Part shown: positions 16,140 through 24,944 of the stretch, piece after piece | How positions within the stretch are numbered: the stretch's first letter is position 1 | How the letters are laid out: each line of letters starts with the position of its first letter | From: Geminicoccus harenae | Lineage (GTDB): Bacteria; Pseudomonadota; Alphaproteobacteria; Geminicoccales; Geminicoccaceae | Direction of reading: 5' to 3' | Length of the DNA stretch: 64,000 nt | Assembly: GCF_019800005.1 (NCBI RefSeq) | Contig: NZ_JABGCL010000010.1 | Location: 62,001-126,000 of the forward strand | The notes under the pieces: generated by a model | The model's database searches: none | Seen by the model: only the letters and a program-made list of their open reading frames with translations | Told to the model about the DNA's origin: nothing | Made by a program: the position numbers and the translations under genes

Positions 16140-18263
16140 CTACCGCCAGTCGCCGACGAGCTGGAACGCCGCCCAGTAGACCGGTGCGGCCATGCCCGGC
16201 TCGGCCGCCAGGGTAAGCTGGGCCCGGCGCAATGCTTCGGCCTTCCCGACATCGCCCGTGGCAAGCTCGCCGTGGAACAGGGTCATCAGCCGCTCGGCCG
16301 CCTGGTCGTCGACCTTCCACATCGAGCCGATCGCAGCCCGCGCCCCGGACTTCACCGCCAGCCCCGCCAGACCCAGCGCGGCACGGTCGTCGCCCAAGGC
16401 ACTCTGGCAGGCGCTCAGCACCAGGAGTTCGACCGGCCGGTCGCGATAGCGAGCCTGCTTGATCAGCCGCTCCAGGTCGTCCAGGCCCAGCTCCTCGCAG
16501 GTGCCGAGCAGGACCTTGCTGTCCGAGGCCTCCGGGGCGAACTCGGCATGGGTCGCGAAATGCAGCACCGAGAGCGGCCGGGTCGCCAGGTCCTGGAACA
16601 GCCCGGCGCGGTCGAACGCGTCGTCGACCAGGGTGACGGTGCCGGCCGGCGGGCTGAGCGCTGCGATCGCCTCGATTTCGGCCTCGGTGCCGTCCAGCGC
16701 GTCCCAGCGGGGCGGGCAAGCCCTGGCGGTGGCGCCGAGCAGCCAGGAGGCGCTGCCCCGCGGCGCGGGTGCGGTGTCGACGAAGTCCAGGCCCGGGTTG
16801 AGCGCCACCGCCATGCGCTCGAGCAGGAAGCTGTCCCCGTCCAGCAGGGTAGCCGGCAGCACGTGGCGCAAGGGCCCGTCCGGCACGAACACCAGCGTCT
16901 CGACACCGTCTAGCTCGTCGTCGAATGGGCGGATCAGCAGGTCGTAGAGTTCCCGCGACTGCGCCTTCCAGCCGTCCGGCTGGGTCGGGTCGGTCAGGCG
17001 GAACGGGTAGGCCTCCAGCTCGCCACGGGCCGGCAAAGGCGAGCGGTGGTGCCGGATCCGCCCGTCCGGCAGCATCATGAACAGCTCGATGCCGTTTCGC
17101 TGCACGATCGTCACCAGGGCGGCGGCATGGGGATCGATCTCGCCGACGCTCCGAGTCCGCGCCCGCAGGTCGGCTACGCAGTCGTCCTGGAAATAGTCGG
17201 ACAGCTCCGCCGCACGGGCCTGGTCGGCGAACCGGATCACCTCGCGATAGATCGCGACCCGCTCCGTCTCCGGCAGGCTGGCGGCACGTGCGATCTCCAG
17301 GGCTACGTAGCGCTCGACCAGCGGGGCCACCTGGAGCCGGTAGGGGGAGCCCTGGCGGATCCAGTCATAGTCCAGCAGTGCCGCGCGGCGGCGGTCCAGG
17401 GCGCGGAGTGCCGCGGCATAGGCGTCGCTGGCCGCGGCCGGATCGTTCCCCAGGCGGTCGAGCATGGCCGCCCGCACCGCCAGCGCCTCGGCCTCCACCT
17501 GGCCGAGATCGGCCTGCCCGGCGCCCAGGATCGCCCGATCGGCAGCGGCGAGCGCGGCCTCGGCTCGGCCCAGCCCCGCCAGCCGCTCCGCCGCCAGGCC
17601 CACGGCGACCGCTGCCAGGTCGGGACGGCCGTGTGCCGTGATCGCGGCCTCGGCGGCCTCCAGCGGGGCAGGATCGCCCGTCAGCTCGCTGGCGAGAAGC
17701 GCCGCCACCAGCTGCTCCTCCGGGGAGCCGCCAGCCTCATGCAGCGCCGCGGTCTCCGCCACCTCGACGGGCGGCGGCGGGCAGGGGTCGTTCGCGATCG
17801 GCTGCGGCCGGGCGGCAAGATCGGCGCGCACCGCTTCCAGCCGCGCCACCAGGTCGTCCTGGCGCCGGTAGGCTTCCTGCGCTCGATCACGGACCCGGCG
17901 GGCCACGGCGGCCAGATCCGCCCGCTCCTCACAGGTATCGGCCGGCGGCACCACGGCCAGACGGCGGGCCATGGCGTCGATCCGGCCGAGGCAGGCCTGC
18001 CAGACGGCACCCGCCGGCATCGGCTCGGGCGGCACCGTCCAGGCATGGTCCTGGCCATCGCAGCGGCTGGTCGCCAGGGCGCAGAACCGGCCAAGCGCAG
18101 CGTCACCCTGGCCGGCCGCCTGCCCGGCCAGGAGCAGGGCTGCCGGGAAGCACTGGCGGGCCCTGATCAACTCGCCTGCCTCGTCCGCCCGAGCACCGGC
18201 ACCCCCCAGGCACAGCACCGGCCAGAGCAGCATCGGCAGGAGCAGGCGGGCGAGCCGGCGCAT
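16140..18263 (-). CDS. Exported CHAT-domain (caspase-like) protein
   Basis: 707 residues. Residues 1-26 are a signal peptide (MRRLARLLLPMLLWPVLCLG, small residues, ARA), so the protein works in the periplasm or outside. The middle is long, alpha-helical and Ala-rich, as in TPR-like CHAT partners. The C-terminal 330 residues form a CHAT domain with the dyad His572 (LHFATHAEF) and Cys619 (LLVLSACQSALG), and the end ALRRAQLTL, YWAAFQLVGDW is typical. CHAT domains are separase/caspase-like Cys peptidases. The ATG overlaps the stop of the TpsB gene by one base (TGATG), so both are translated together. Action on the TPS exoprotein is an inference from context. Confidence 0.9.
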   Translation of the reverse strand: MRRLARLLLPMLLWPVLCLGGAGARADEAGELIRARQCFPAALLLAGQAAGQGDAALGRFCALATSRCDGQDHAWTVPPEPMPAGAVWQACLGRIDAMARRLAVVPPADTCEERADLAAVARRVRDRAQEAYRRQDDLVARLEAVRADLAARPQPIANDPCPPPPVEVAETAALHEAGGSPEEQLVAALLASELTGDPAPLEAAEAAITAHGRPDLAAVAVGLAAERLAGLGRAEAALAAADRAILGAGQADLGQVEAEALAVRAAMLDRLGNDPAAASDAYAAALRALDRRRAALLDYDWIRQGSPYRLQVAPLVERYVALEIARAASLPETERVAIYREVIRFADQARAAELSDYFQDDCVADLRARTRSVGEIDPHAAALVTIVQRNGIELFMMLPDGRIRHHRSPLPARGELEAYPFRLTDPTQPDGWKAQSRELYDLLIRPFDDELDGVETLVFVPDGPLRHVLPATLLDGDSFLLERMAVALNPGLDFVDTAPAPRGSASWLLGATARACPPRWDALDGTEAEIEAIAALSPPAGTVTLVDDAFDRAGLFQDLATRPLSVLHFATHAEFAPEASDSKVLLGTCEELGLDDLERLIKQARYRDRPVELLVLSACQSALGDDRAALGLAGLAVKSGARAAIGSMWKVDDQAAERLMTLFHGELATGDVGKAEALRRAQLTLAAEPGMAAPVYWAAFQLVGDWR

Positions 18264-19963
18264 CAGGACCGCCCGGTGCTGGCGAACGGCCAGGGCCAGA
18301 TCCCGCAGCGGATCCGGAAATGGATGCCCAGGTCCTGGAGGTCGTCGATGTCGTCGGGCCGCCCCTCGAAGGGCTGGGCGACGTACAGGGCCAGGTCCAG
18401 CCGTTCGGACGGCCGCCAGCGCAGGCCGATCCCGGCACTGGCGATGGTGTGGTCGGTCTGCTCCGGGTTCATCCGATCCTCGCCGCCGCCTGCGTCGACG
18501 AACGGGATCAGCTCGACCAGCCCGTCCGCCACCGTGCGCTCCAGGCCCGGGATCGGCAGCCTTGCGATCGGGATGCGGTATTCCAGCGAGGCGAACCACC
18601 CTGTGTCGCGCACCAGCAGATTCTCGCGATAGCCGCGCACCGTGTCGATGCCGCCGATCGTGAACTGCTCGGACGGCAGGAGCGGGTCTGCGGCGAGCTG
18701 GCCGCCGGCGCGGACCACGATCTGGTGGTTGGCCACCGCCCACGTCGGATGGGCGGCGAACGGCAGCAGCACCGCTTCCAGCTGCGCCTGCCAGGTGAAG
18801 AACTCGCTGCAGGGCTGGCGATCGCCATCCTCGTCGTAGCAGCGGTCGGAGGAGCCCAGCGCATCCAGGCCGATGCTGAAGATCGACTGGGCGGCGAGCG
18901 CGAACATGCGGTCCTGACGCAGCCAGGTCTGGGCGAAGCGCAGGGCGGTGACATCGCTCACCCCGTCCTTGGTACCCGGCGCGAACGAGAAGCCGTCGCC
19001 CAGCAGGAAGCTCTCGCCGCGCCGGCGCTCCAGCGACAGGTCGAGCAGCACGTCGTCCTGCGCCGTACGGTAGACCGGGTAGGACGCGCCCAGCTCGATC
19101 CCGGCCGAGTTGCTCTCGATGTCGAGCGCGTCGAACGGATCCTCCACCACCCGCGCATCGGCATAGTCGACCACCGCGCGCAGGCGCAGGTCGGTCGCGG
19201 TCACCGGCCGCTCATAGGCCAGCTCCACGCTCCAGGCCCCCTCGGACGCAGCCGCCTCCAGGCGCAGCGGATCGCCCTGGCCGGTCAGGCTCTTCCACAG
19301 GGCGACGGTATCCAGGCGGAGCGAGCCGATCGAGGGCGACTGGTCGTTGGCGAGCTGGGCGTCGATCGTGAAGGGCGGCCGCTCCTCGACCTGGACCAGC
19401 AGCCTGGCCTCGCCACGTTCCCCGCCGGGCAGGACGCTCGCATCGATCGCGGCGATCATCGGGTCCTTGAGCAGGACCTGGAGGCGTGCGCGCAGAGTCT
19501 CCAGGTTGAACGGCGTGCCAGCGGCTAGCCGCAGCCGGTCCGCGACATAGGCGGGATCCAGGCCGGACGCGCCCTGCACGTCGATCTCACCGAGCCTGCC
19601 CAGCACGATGTCGATGTCGAGCACCCGGTCGCGCAGGTCCTGGCCGGCGATCACCGCGCCTGAATTCACATAGCCCCGTTCGACATAGCGGGCGGTGATG
19701 GCGTCGCGCAGGTCGACCAGCTCGCCGGTGGTGAGGCTGCGGCCCTCATGGGCCGCCAGCAGGTCGGCCAGCCCGGCCCGGTCGATCGGCGGAGCGACAT
19801 CGGCCGGCGAGAACCGCAGCTCGATCCGGTCCACGGGAAAGGCAAGCTCGGCCTGCGCGCGCGCGGGCGTGGCACCCGCTGCCAGCAACAGGCACAGCAG
19901 CAGGCAACAGCCGAGCATCCAGGCACGGATGCCGCACGCGCAGGATCCCCCCAAGACCGGCAT
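18263..19963 (-). CDS. TpsB/FhaC-type two-partner secretion outer-membrane transporter
   Basis: 566 residues with a signal peptide (hydrophobic MLGCCLLLCLLLAAG, cleavage near ARAQA). Two POTRA-like regions follow (about 40-115, VDRIELRFSPADVAP, and about 118-195, GRLGEIDVQGASGLDPAYV). Then comes a beta-barrel of the Omp85 superfamily with the conserved loop motif IGGIDTVRGYREN (about residue 435) and a C-terminal aromatic strand. Such proteins export one TpsA partner across the outer membrane. The partner is most likely the haemagglutinin-domain protein at 22709-24865. The CHAT gene follows with a one-base overlap. Several Cys near the N terminus belong to the signal peptide. Confidence 0.9.
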   Translation of the reverse strand: MPVLGGSCACGIRAWMLGCCLLLCLLLAAGATPARAQAELAFPVDRIELRFSPADVAPPIDRAGLADLLAAHEGRSLTTGELVDLRDAITARYVERGYVNSGAVIAGQDLRDRVLDIDIVLGRLGEIDVQGASGLDPAYVADRLRLAAGTPFNLETLRARLQVLLKDPMIAAIDASVLPGGERGEARLLVQVEERPPFTIDAQLANDQSPSIGSLRLDTVALWKSLTGQGDPLRLEAAASEGAWSVELAYERPVTATDLRLRAVVDYADARVVEDPFDALDIESNSAGIELGASYPVYRTAQDDVLLDLSLERRRGESFLLGDGFSFAPGTKDGVSDVTALRFAQTWLRQDRMFALAAQSIFSIGLDALGSSDRCYDEDGDRQPCSEFFTWQAQLEAVLLPFAAHPTWAVANHQIVVRAGGQLAADPLLPSEQFTIGGIDTVRGYRENLLVRDTGWFASLEYRIPIARLPIPGLERTVADGLVELIPFVDAGGGEDRMNPEQTDHTIASAGIGLRWRPSERLDLALYVAQPFEGRPDDIDDLQDLGIHFRIRCGIWPWPFASTGRS

Positions 19964-20095
19964 TCTCCACGGGTCCGCTCCGCTCCAGCCTTAGCGGAGC
20001 CGTGCGCCATTGCCAGCGGATCGTTACCGGAAGTCGCTCGCAGCCGCCCGGCCGTGGCGCTAGAGCCAGACGGGGATGGAGGCGTGGATACCAGG

Positions 20096-22096
20096 ATGCA
20101 GCGCGTGCGCCCCGGATGTGGCCAGGGGATCGAGATCGGCCCGCTCGTCCTGCTGCTGGCGATCGCCGTCCTGGTGATGGCGGGGGTGGTGGCGCTGCGT
20201 ACCGCAGGCGCCCTGCGCCCGGCGGAGCTGGTCGGCCACGACGTGATCGTGACGCTGGCGCGCCAGGTCACGGAGCGGCCGGACCCGGGCGTGGTGGTGC
20301 TGGGCGTGGACGACCGGGCCAAGGCCGACCTCGGCTGGCCGCTCGCCGATGCCACGGTCGCCCGGATCATCGAGATCCTGGCCGCAGCGGAGCCGGCCGC
20401 GATTGGGCTGGACTTCTTCCGCGGCGACATGCCGGTGGGTCCCCTGGGGCAGGCGGCCGATCCGGCCGACACCGAGCGGCTGGTGGCGCTGATGGAGCGC
20501 ACGCCCAACTTGGCGCTCGTGCTCGACACCTTCGCCAAAGAGCTGCCGCCGCGCCTGGCCAGCTTGGCGGAGATGGACCGGCTGGTATCGCCCAACCTGG
20601 TACCGGACCCGGACGACGTGGTGCGGCGCGGCATCCTGGGCGATGTGTTTCCCGATCCCGAGGTGGCCGAGCCGGTGCTCGGCATCTGGTCGCTCGCCGC
20701 ACGGCTGGCCCAGCTCGCAACCGCAGGCGAGGCGCTGGCCCCGGACGGCGCGGTGCCGGAGGAAGTGCTGCCGATCGGCCGCCGCGCCGTCGCGCCGCTG
20801 CGGGCCGAGGACGGGCCCTATGCCGGGGCAGAGAGTGTCGGCGGCGGCTACGAGTTCCTGGCGAGCTGGCCGGTGACCGACCTGCCGGTCCTGCGGATCA
20901 CCGACCTGCTGGCGGGGCGCCTGCCGCCGGACGCATTGCGGGACAAGGTGGTGCTGGTCGGCAGCACCGCGCGCAGCGTCGGCGACATCGTCACCAGCCC
21001 GCTGCTCGACCGGGCCTCGGAAACCGCCTTGCCCGGCCGCTCCCTGTTCGGCGTGGAAGCCCATGCCCAGCTCACCGCCCAGCTCCTGCTGGAGGCGCGC
21101 GGGCAGGTGCCACCATTCCGCCCGGCACCGCCCTGGGCCTGGCTGGTAGTGACCGGCCTCGCCTGCCTGCTGGGTGCCGCCGCCGGCGGGCTGATCGCCG
21201 CCCCGGCCCTGAGCCTGCCGGCCCTGCTCCTGGGCGCCCTGGCTTGGCCGGCGATCGCCCTCTACGGCTTCGTCCAGGGGATCTGGCTGGCCTGGGTGCC
21301 GCCCTTGCTCGGCTGGCTCGGCGCGGCGGGCCTGGGTTTCGTGCTGGTTGCCTGGCGCGAGCGGCGCCAGCGCGCGCGGCTGACCGGCCTGTTCCGCACC
21401 TACCTGCCGCCGAGCGTGGCCGACACGCTCTGGGCCGGCCGCGACCGGCTGCTGAAAGAAGGCCGGCCGGTGCCGCAGACCATGGTCGCGACCGTGCTGT
21501 TCTCCGACGTGCGCGGGTTCACCGCCGTGTCCGAGCGGATGACGCCCGCCGAGCTGCTGGACTGGCTCGAGGCCTTCCATACGCTGATGGCCGACTGCAT
21601 CGCCGAGGAAGGCGGGATCGTCGCGGACTTCATGGGCGACGGCATGATGGCGGCGTTCGGCGTGCCGGTGCCGCGCACCGATGCGGCCGGCGAGGCGGCG
21701 GACGCCAGGGCCGCGGTCGCGGCCGCGCTGAAGATCCGCCGCCGGCTGCCCGACCTGTCGGGGAAGCTCGTGGCGAGCGGGCGGCCGGGCATCGCGATCC
21801 GGATCGGGATCCATACCGGGCCCCTGGTGGCGGGTGCGATCGGCGGCCGGGCGCGGCTGCAGTACACCATCCTGGGTGATACGGTGAACACGGCGGCCCG
21901 GCTGGAGAGCTGGGCCGGTCCGGGTGCCGACGGTGACGGAGATCACTGCCGCATCCTGATCTCGGCAACTACCTTGCACCACCTGGACGAGCACTGCCAT
22001 GCACGTCCGGTCGGCAGCCTGACCCTGAAGGGCAAGGCGCAGCCGGTACCTGTCTTCCGGGTCACGGACGAGGTCGGTGATCCGCTGGGAGTGTGA
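20096..22096 (+). CDS. CHASE2-domain class III nucleotide cyclase
   Basis: 666 residues: one N-terminal helix (15-36), a CHASE2 extracytoplasmic sensor (about 40-330, with VVVLGVDDRAKADLGWPL and VVLVGSTARSVGD), three helices (345-420), then a class III cyclase domain (460-640). Metal Asp471 (VLFSDVRGF) and Asp515 (FMGDGMM) and the transition-state Asn598 and Arg602 (GDTVNTAAR) are present. The two base-selecting positions are unusual: Asp511 where adenylate cyclases have Lys and Gln589 where they have Asp. The product nucleotide is therefore uncertain. An in-frame GTG at 20084 is an alternative start. The DUF928 gene follows after four bases. Confidence 0.9.
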   Translation: MQRVRPGCGQGIEIGPLVLLLAIAVLVMAGVVALRTAGALRPAELVGHDVIVTLARQVTERPDPGVVVLGVDDRAKADLGWPLADATVARIIEILAAAEPAAIGLDFFRGDMPVGPLGQAADPADTERLVALMERTPNLALVLDTFAKELPPRLASLAEMDRLVSPNLVPDPDDVVRRGILGDVFPDPEVAEPVLGIWSLAARLAQLATAGEALAPDGAVPEEVLPIGRRAVAPLRAEDGPYAGAESVGGGYEFLASWPVTDLPVLRITDLLAGRLPPDALRDKVVLVGSTARSVGDIVTSPLLDRASETALPGRSLFGVEAHAQLTAQLLLEARGQVPPFRPAPPWAWLVVTGLACLLGAAAGGLIAAPALSLPALLLGALAWPAIALYGFVQGIWLAWVPPLLGWLGAAGLGFVLVAWRERRQRARLTGLFRTYLPPSVADTLWAGRDRLLKEGRPVPQTMVATVLFSDVRGFTAVSERMTPAELLDWLEAFHTLMADCIAEEGGIVADFMGDGMMAAFGVPVPRTDAAGEAADARAAVAAALKIRRRLPDLSGKLVASGRPGIAIRIGIHTGPLVAGAIGGRARLQYTILGDTVNTAARLESWAGPGADGDGDHCRILISATTLHHLDEHCHARPVGSLTLKGKAQPVPVFRVTDEVGDPLGV

Positions 22097-22100
22097 AGCG

Positions 22101-22712
22101 ATGCTCGGCCGTCGGGAGATCCTGTTCGGGGCCCTGGGACTGACAGCACTGGGCGCCCTGCCGGCCCAGGCCGCGGACGGCAACCTGCTCAAGCGCTTCG
22201 GCGCGCCCAAGACCCGCGTCCAGGGCGGCACCCGCTCCGGCCGCGGCAAGGCGCAGCCGGAGGTCCTGCTCAGCGAGGAGCCGGCGCTGTCGGCCACCGC
22301 CCAGCCCGACCTGTTCTGGTACCTCTCGGCCGATTACGGCCTGCGCGTCGAGCTGAGCCTCACCCCGGTCGGCGGCACCGAGCCGCTGCTCCATCGGGTG
22401 ATGAAGCGTGGTGCCGCGGCCGGCATCCATGCCCTTTCCCTGAAGGACGTCGGCGTGCGGCTGGCAGAGGGGCAGGACCATGTGTTCGCCCTGACGCTGG
22501 TGCCCGATCCCACGGTGCGCACCGCCGACGTCTCGGCACGCGGCACGCTGCGCTTCGTCCCGCACGCCCCGTTCGCCGATGCGCGAGCCGCGGCCGCCGC
22601 CGGCTACTGGGTGGACGCCTTCGCCATGGCCGATCCCGCCCTGCGCGTGGCACTGCTGGAGGATGTCGACCTGCCGCGGCCGGCCGACTGGCTCATGAAC
22701 CAGGCCGCCTAG
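22101..22712 (+). CDS. DUF928-domain exported protein
   Basis: 203 residues. The N terminus MLGRREILFGALGLTALGALPAQA is a signal peptide with Arg-Arg, possibly Tat-type. The mature part has the DUF928 opening GAPKTRVQGGTRSG, the strand PDLFWYLSADYGLRVEL and the later LAEGQDHVFALTLVPDP. DUF928 is a beta-rich domain of unknown function known mainly from cyanobacteria, often beside CHASE2 or haemagglutination-domain proteins. The start is the ATG at 22101, four bases after the cyclase stop, so the two are one operon. Its end overlaps the convergent TpsA gene by four bases. Confidence 0.85.
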   Translation: MLGRREILFGALGLTALGALPAQAADGNLLKRFGAPKTRVQGGTRSGRGKAQPEVLLSEEPALSATAQPDLFWYLSADYGLRVELSLTPVGGTEPLLHRVMKRGAAAGIHALSLKDVGVRLAEGQDHVFALTLVPDPTVRTADVSARGTLRFVPHAPFADARAAAAAGYWVDAFAMADPALRVALLEDVDLPRPADWLMNQAA

Positions 22713-24865
22713 CGCGCGCAGCCCTCGGCCTGGGCCTGGCTGCCAAATGGCCGCCGCGGGTCGAACGCGTCCTCGCCACCCCGTACGGCACCCACTACCA
22801 GGCTGGAGGCGATCTCCCGCGCATCGCAGGAGGTCGCCAGCAGCCGGTCGGCCGGCGCCACCTGGGCATCGAGCCCGGCAAAGCTCGACACGATGTCGGT
22901 CTGCGGCGAGGTGGTGGCGACGGTGCCGGCATTGCCCTGCCGGGCGGACGCATCGATCTGGCCGGGCCTTGCGATCAGCCCGTCCGTGGCGATCCGGATC
23001 GTGCCCCCGTCGCCCACGTTGGGGGCATCCGCGATGATGAACGAGCTGGCGTCCAGCACGACCGGGCCGCCATCGCCCCCGCCGATGCCCTGGATGGCGA
23101 CCGAGCCAGCCTGTGCGCCCTGGACGTTCCCTTCGATCCGGCTGCCGATCGCTCCTCCGTTCTCCAGGATCAGCCGGTCACCCACCAGGAGGAGGATGCG
23201 CCCGCCCGACCCGGGATCGGCGATAGTCGAAACCGCCCCTCCGTCCAAACGGGTTTCGGTGGTGGAGGCGACGGTGATCTCGCCAGCCGATCCTGTGCCG
23301 CCACGGGAGGTGGAATCTACGAGGGTAGCGTCGCGGAGCGTGACCTTGTCGCCGCTGATCGAGATATTGCCGGCTTTGCCGGACGCTTCCGTGGAGGTCG
23401 TGACCCGGGTCGTTCCCGAAAGGTCCACCTCGTCGGCAACGATCCGGATGCTGCCGCCAGGTGCCTGGGTGATCGTAAACGCACCCAGGGTGGACGAGCC
23501 GTCGATCGAGGCCTTGTCCCTGGCCACGATGTCGATCTGCCCGGCACGTCCCGTCCCGGCGTTGCTGCTGGTCGCGATCGAGCCGTCGGTGACATCGAGC
23601 GCCCCCACCCTCAGCACGATGTCACCGGCACCGGCCAGCCCTTCGGTGAAGCTCAGGATCTGGGCCCCGTTGCGCAGCACCAGGCGTTCATCGGCGACGA
23701 TGAAGGTGCGTCCGCCCTTGCCGGGCGTACCGGTTCCGGACGAGGGGCTGCCGACGAGGGTTCCATCGGCCAGGGTGATGCGCTCGCCCTTGAGGACGAC
23801 CTCGCCGGAGGGGCCGGTCTCCGACACCTGACTGTAGGCGGCGCCATGCTGCAGGAGGATGTCGTCGGCGGTGATGATGATCGACGGTGCCCGATCCGTG
23901 CCGACTGCCTGGGTGAAGATCTGGCCGAAGGACAGGTCACCCCCGCCATCGATCTGCACCGAGCGGCCCGCAATCGCGATTGCCGGGGCGCTGGTCAGGC
24001 CGATGCTGCTGAAGGAGCGGGCAGTCAGGTTGGCTGCCTGGATCGTGACGTTGCCTCCTTCCACCCGAAGCAGTTCCTCCGGGAAGAACAACCAAGCGAC
24101 GAGATCGGCACCACCCTCGATGCGGACGTTCCCGTCCCGGGCCACGGCATGGGCCTGATCCAGCCGGACCTCGCCCGGCCCGGCCTGCCCGGCGATCAGC
24201 AGCGGGCCGTCCGTGACCAGCAACGTCCCGTCGATGCTGACCGATCCGCCGGTAAGGGACGTCGTCGTCAGGAAGCCGATATTGCCCCGGTCGAGTTCCG
24301 GCGCCTCCACCTTCAGCTCGCCAATCGGCCCACCGAGGAAGCCGAAGGCTTCTGGCGCCGCCGCGGTGAGCTGGCTGCCCTGGATGTCCCGGGCGCTGAA
24401 CTTCGCATCACCCTCGAAGCGCAACTCGTCGGCGGTCGACAGATGCAGCGAGCCCGGCACGTCGATCGTGGCACCCTTGCCCACCACGATGCCGTTGGGG
24501 TTGAGCAGCCACAGGCCGGCGCCGACCGCGGTCGAGCGCAGGGTGCCGTGGATCTGCGAGCCATCCGGCCCAGTCACCCTGCCGATGATGTTGGCGGTGC
24601 CGGCCGGCCCCTCGAAGGTCACGGCATCACCCGCGGGCACGCCGAACTTCTCGAAGCTGTGGAACAGGTTGCTGCCGCGGGTGGACCCCATGTCCGGCGT
24701 GATGCGCACGTCCTGGCCGTTCAGGGTGAGCCTGCCGCGGCTGCCGACCGTACCGTCCAGTACCACCTCCGCCCGCACGCCTCCGAGCGGCGTCAGGAGC
24801 AGGGCCAGGCAGGGGAGGAGGGGGAGGATCGGGCGCATGCGGACCTTCGCAAGGGGCCATGCCAC
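22709..24865 (-). CDS. TpsA-type exoprotein with filamentous-haemagglutinin N-terminal (TPS) domain
   Basis: 718 residues, small for a TpsA. After a signal peptide (hydrophobic ILPLLPCLALLLTPLGG, cleaved near VRA) comes the TPS domain with SNLFHSFEKF (65-74), GRVTGPDGSQIHGTL (95-109) and the NPNGI signature (122-126), which targets the protein to a TpsB transporter. The rest is a beta-helix of short Gly/Asp/Ser-rich repeats. It ends with ATSCDAREIASS and a second Cys just before the terminus, the tail seen in short haemagglutination-domain proteins. An internal Met at 24838 may be the true start. Its probable transporter is the TpsB at 18263-19963, separated by the cyclase and DUF928 genes. 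Confidence 0.9.
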   Translation of the reverse strand: MAWPLAKVRMRPILPLLPCLALLLTPLGGVRAEVVLDGTVGSRGRLTLNGQDVRITPDMGSTRGSNLFHSFEKFGVPAGDAVTFEGPAGTANIIGRVTGPDGSQIHGTLRSTAVGAGLWLLNPNGIVVGKGATIDVPGSLHLSTADELRFEGDAKFSARDIQGSQLTAAAPEAFGFLGGPIGELKVEAPELDRGNIGFLTTTSLTGGSVSIDGTLLVTDGPLLIAGQAGPGEVRLDQAHAVARDGNVRIEGGADLVAWLFFPEELLRVEGGNVTIQAANLTARSFSSIGLTSAPAIAIAGRSVQIDGGGDLSFGQIFTQAVGTDRAPSIIITADDILLQHGAAYSQVSETGPSGEVVLKGERITLADGTLVGSPSSGTGTPGKGGRTFIVADERLVLRNGAQILSFTEGLAGAGDIVLRVGALDVTDGSIATSSNAGTGRAGQIDIVARDKASIDGSSTLGAFTITQAPGGSIRIVADEVDLSGTTRVTTSTEASGKAGNISISGDKVTLRDATLVDSTSRGGTGSAGEITVASTTETRLDGGAVSTIADPGSGGRILLLVGDRLILENGGAIGSRIEGNVQGAQAGSVAIQGIGGGDGGPVVLDASSFIIADAPNVGDGGTIRIATDGLIARPGQIDASARQGNAGTVATTSPQTDIVSSFAGLDAQVAPADRLLATSCDAREIASSLVVGAVRGGEDAFDPRRPFGSQAQAEGCAR

Positions 24866-24944
24866 GCCGTCACGCTAGGCCTATTCGACGGGTCGTCCAA
24901 GTCGCAGGACGCCACGGTCGCTCGATGCTAGGAGACAGGTCAGT

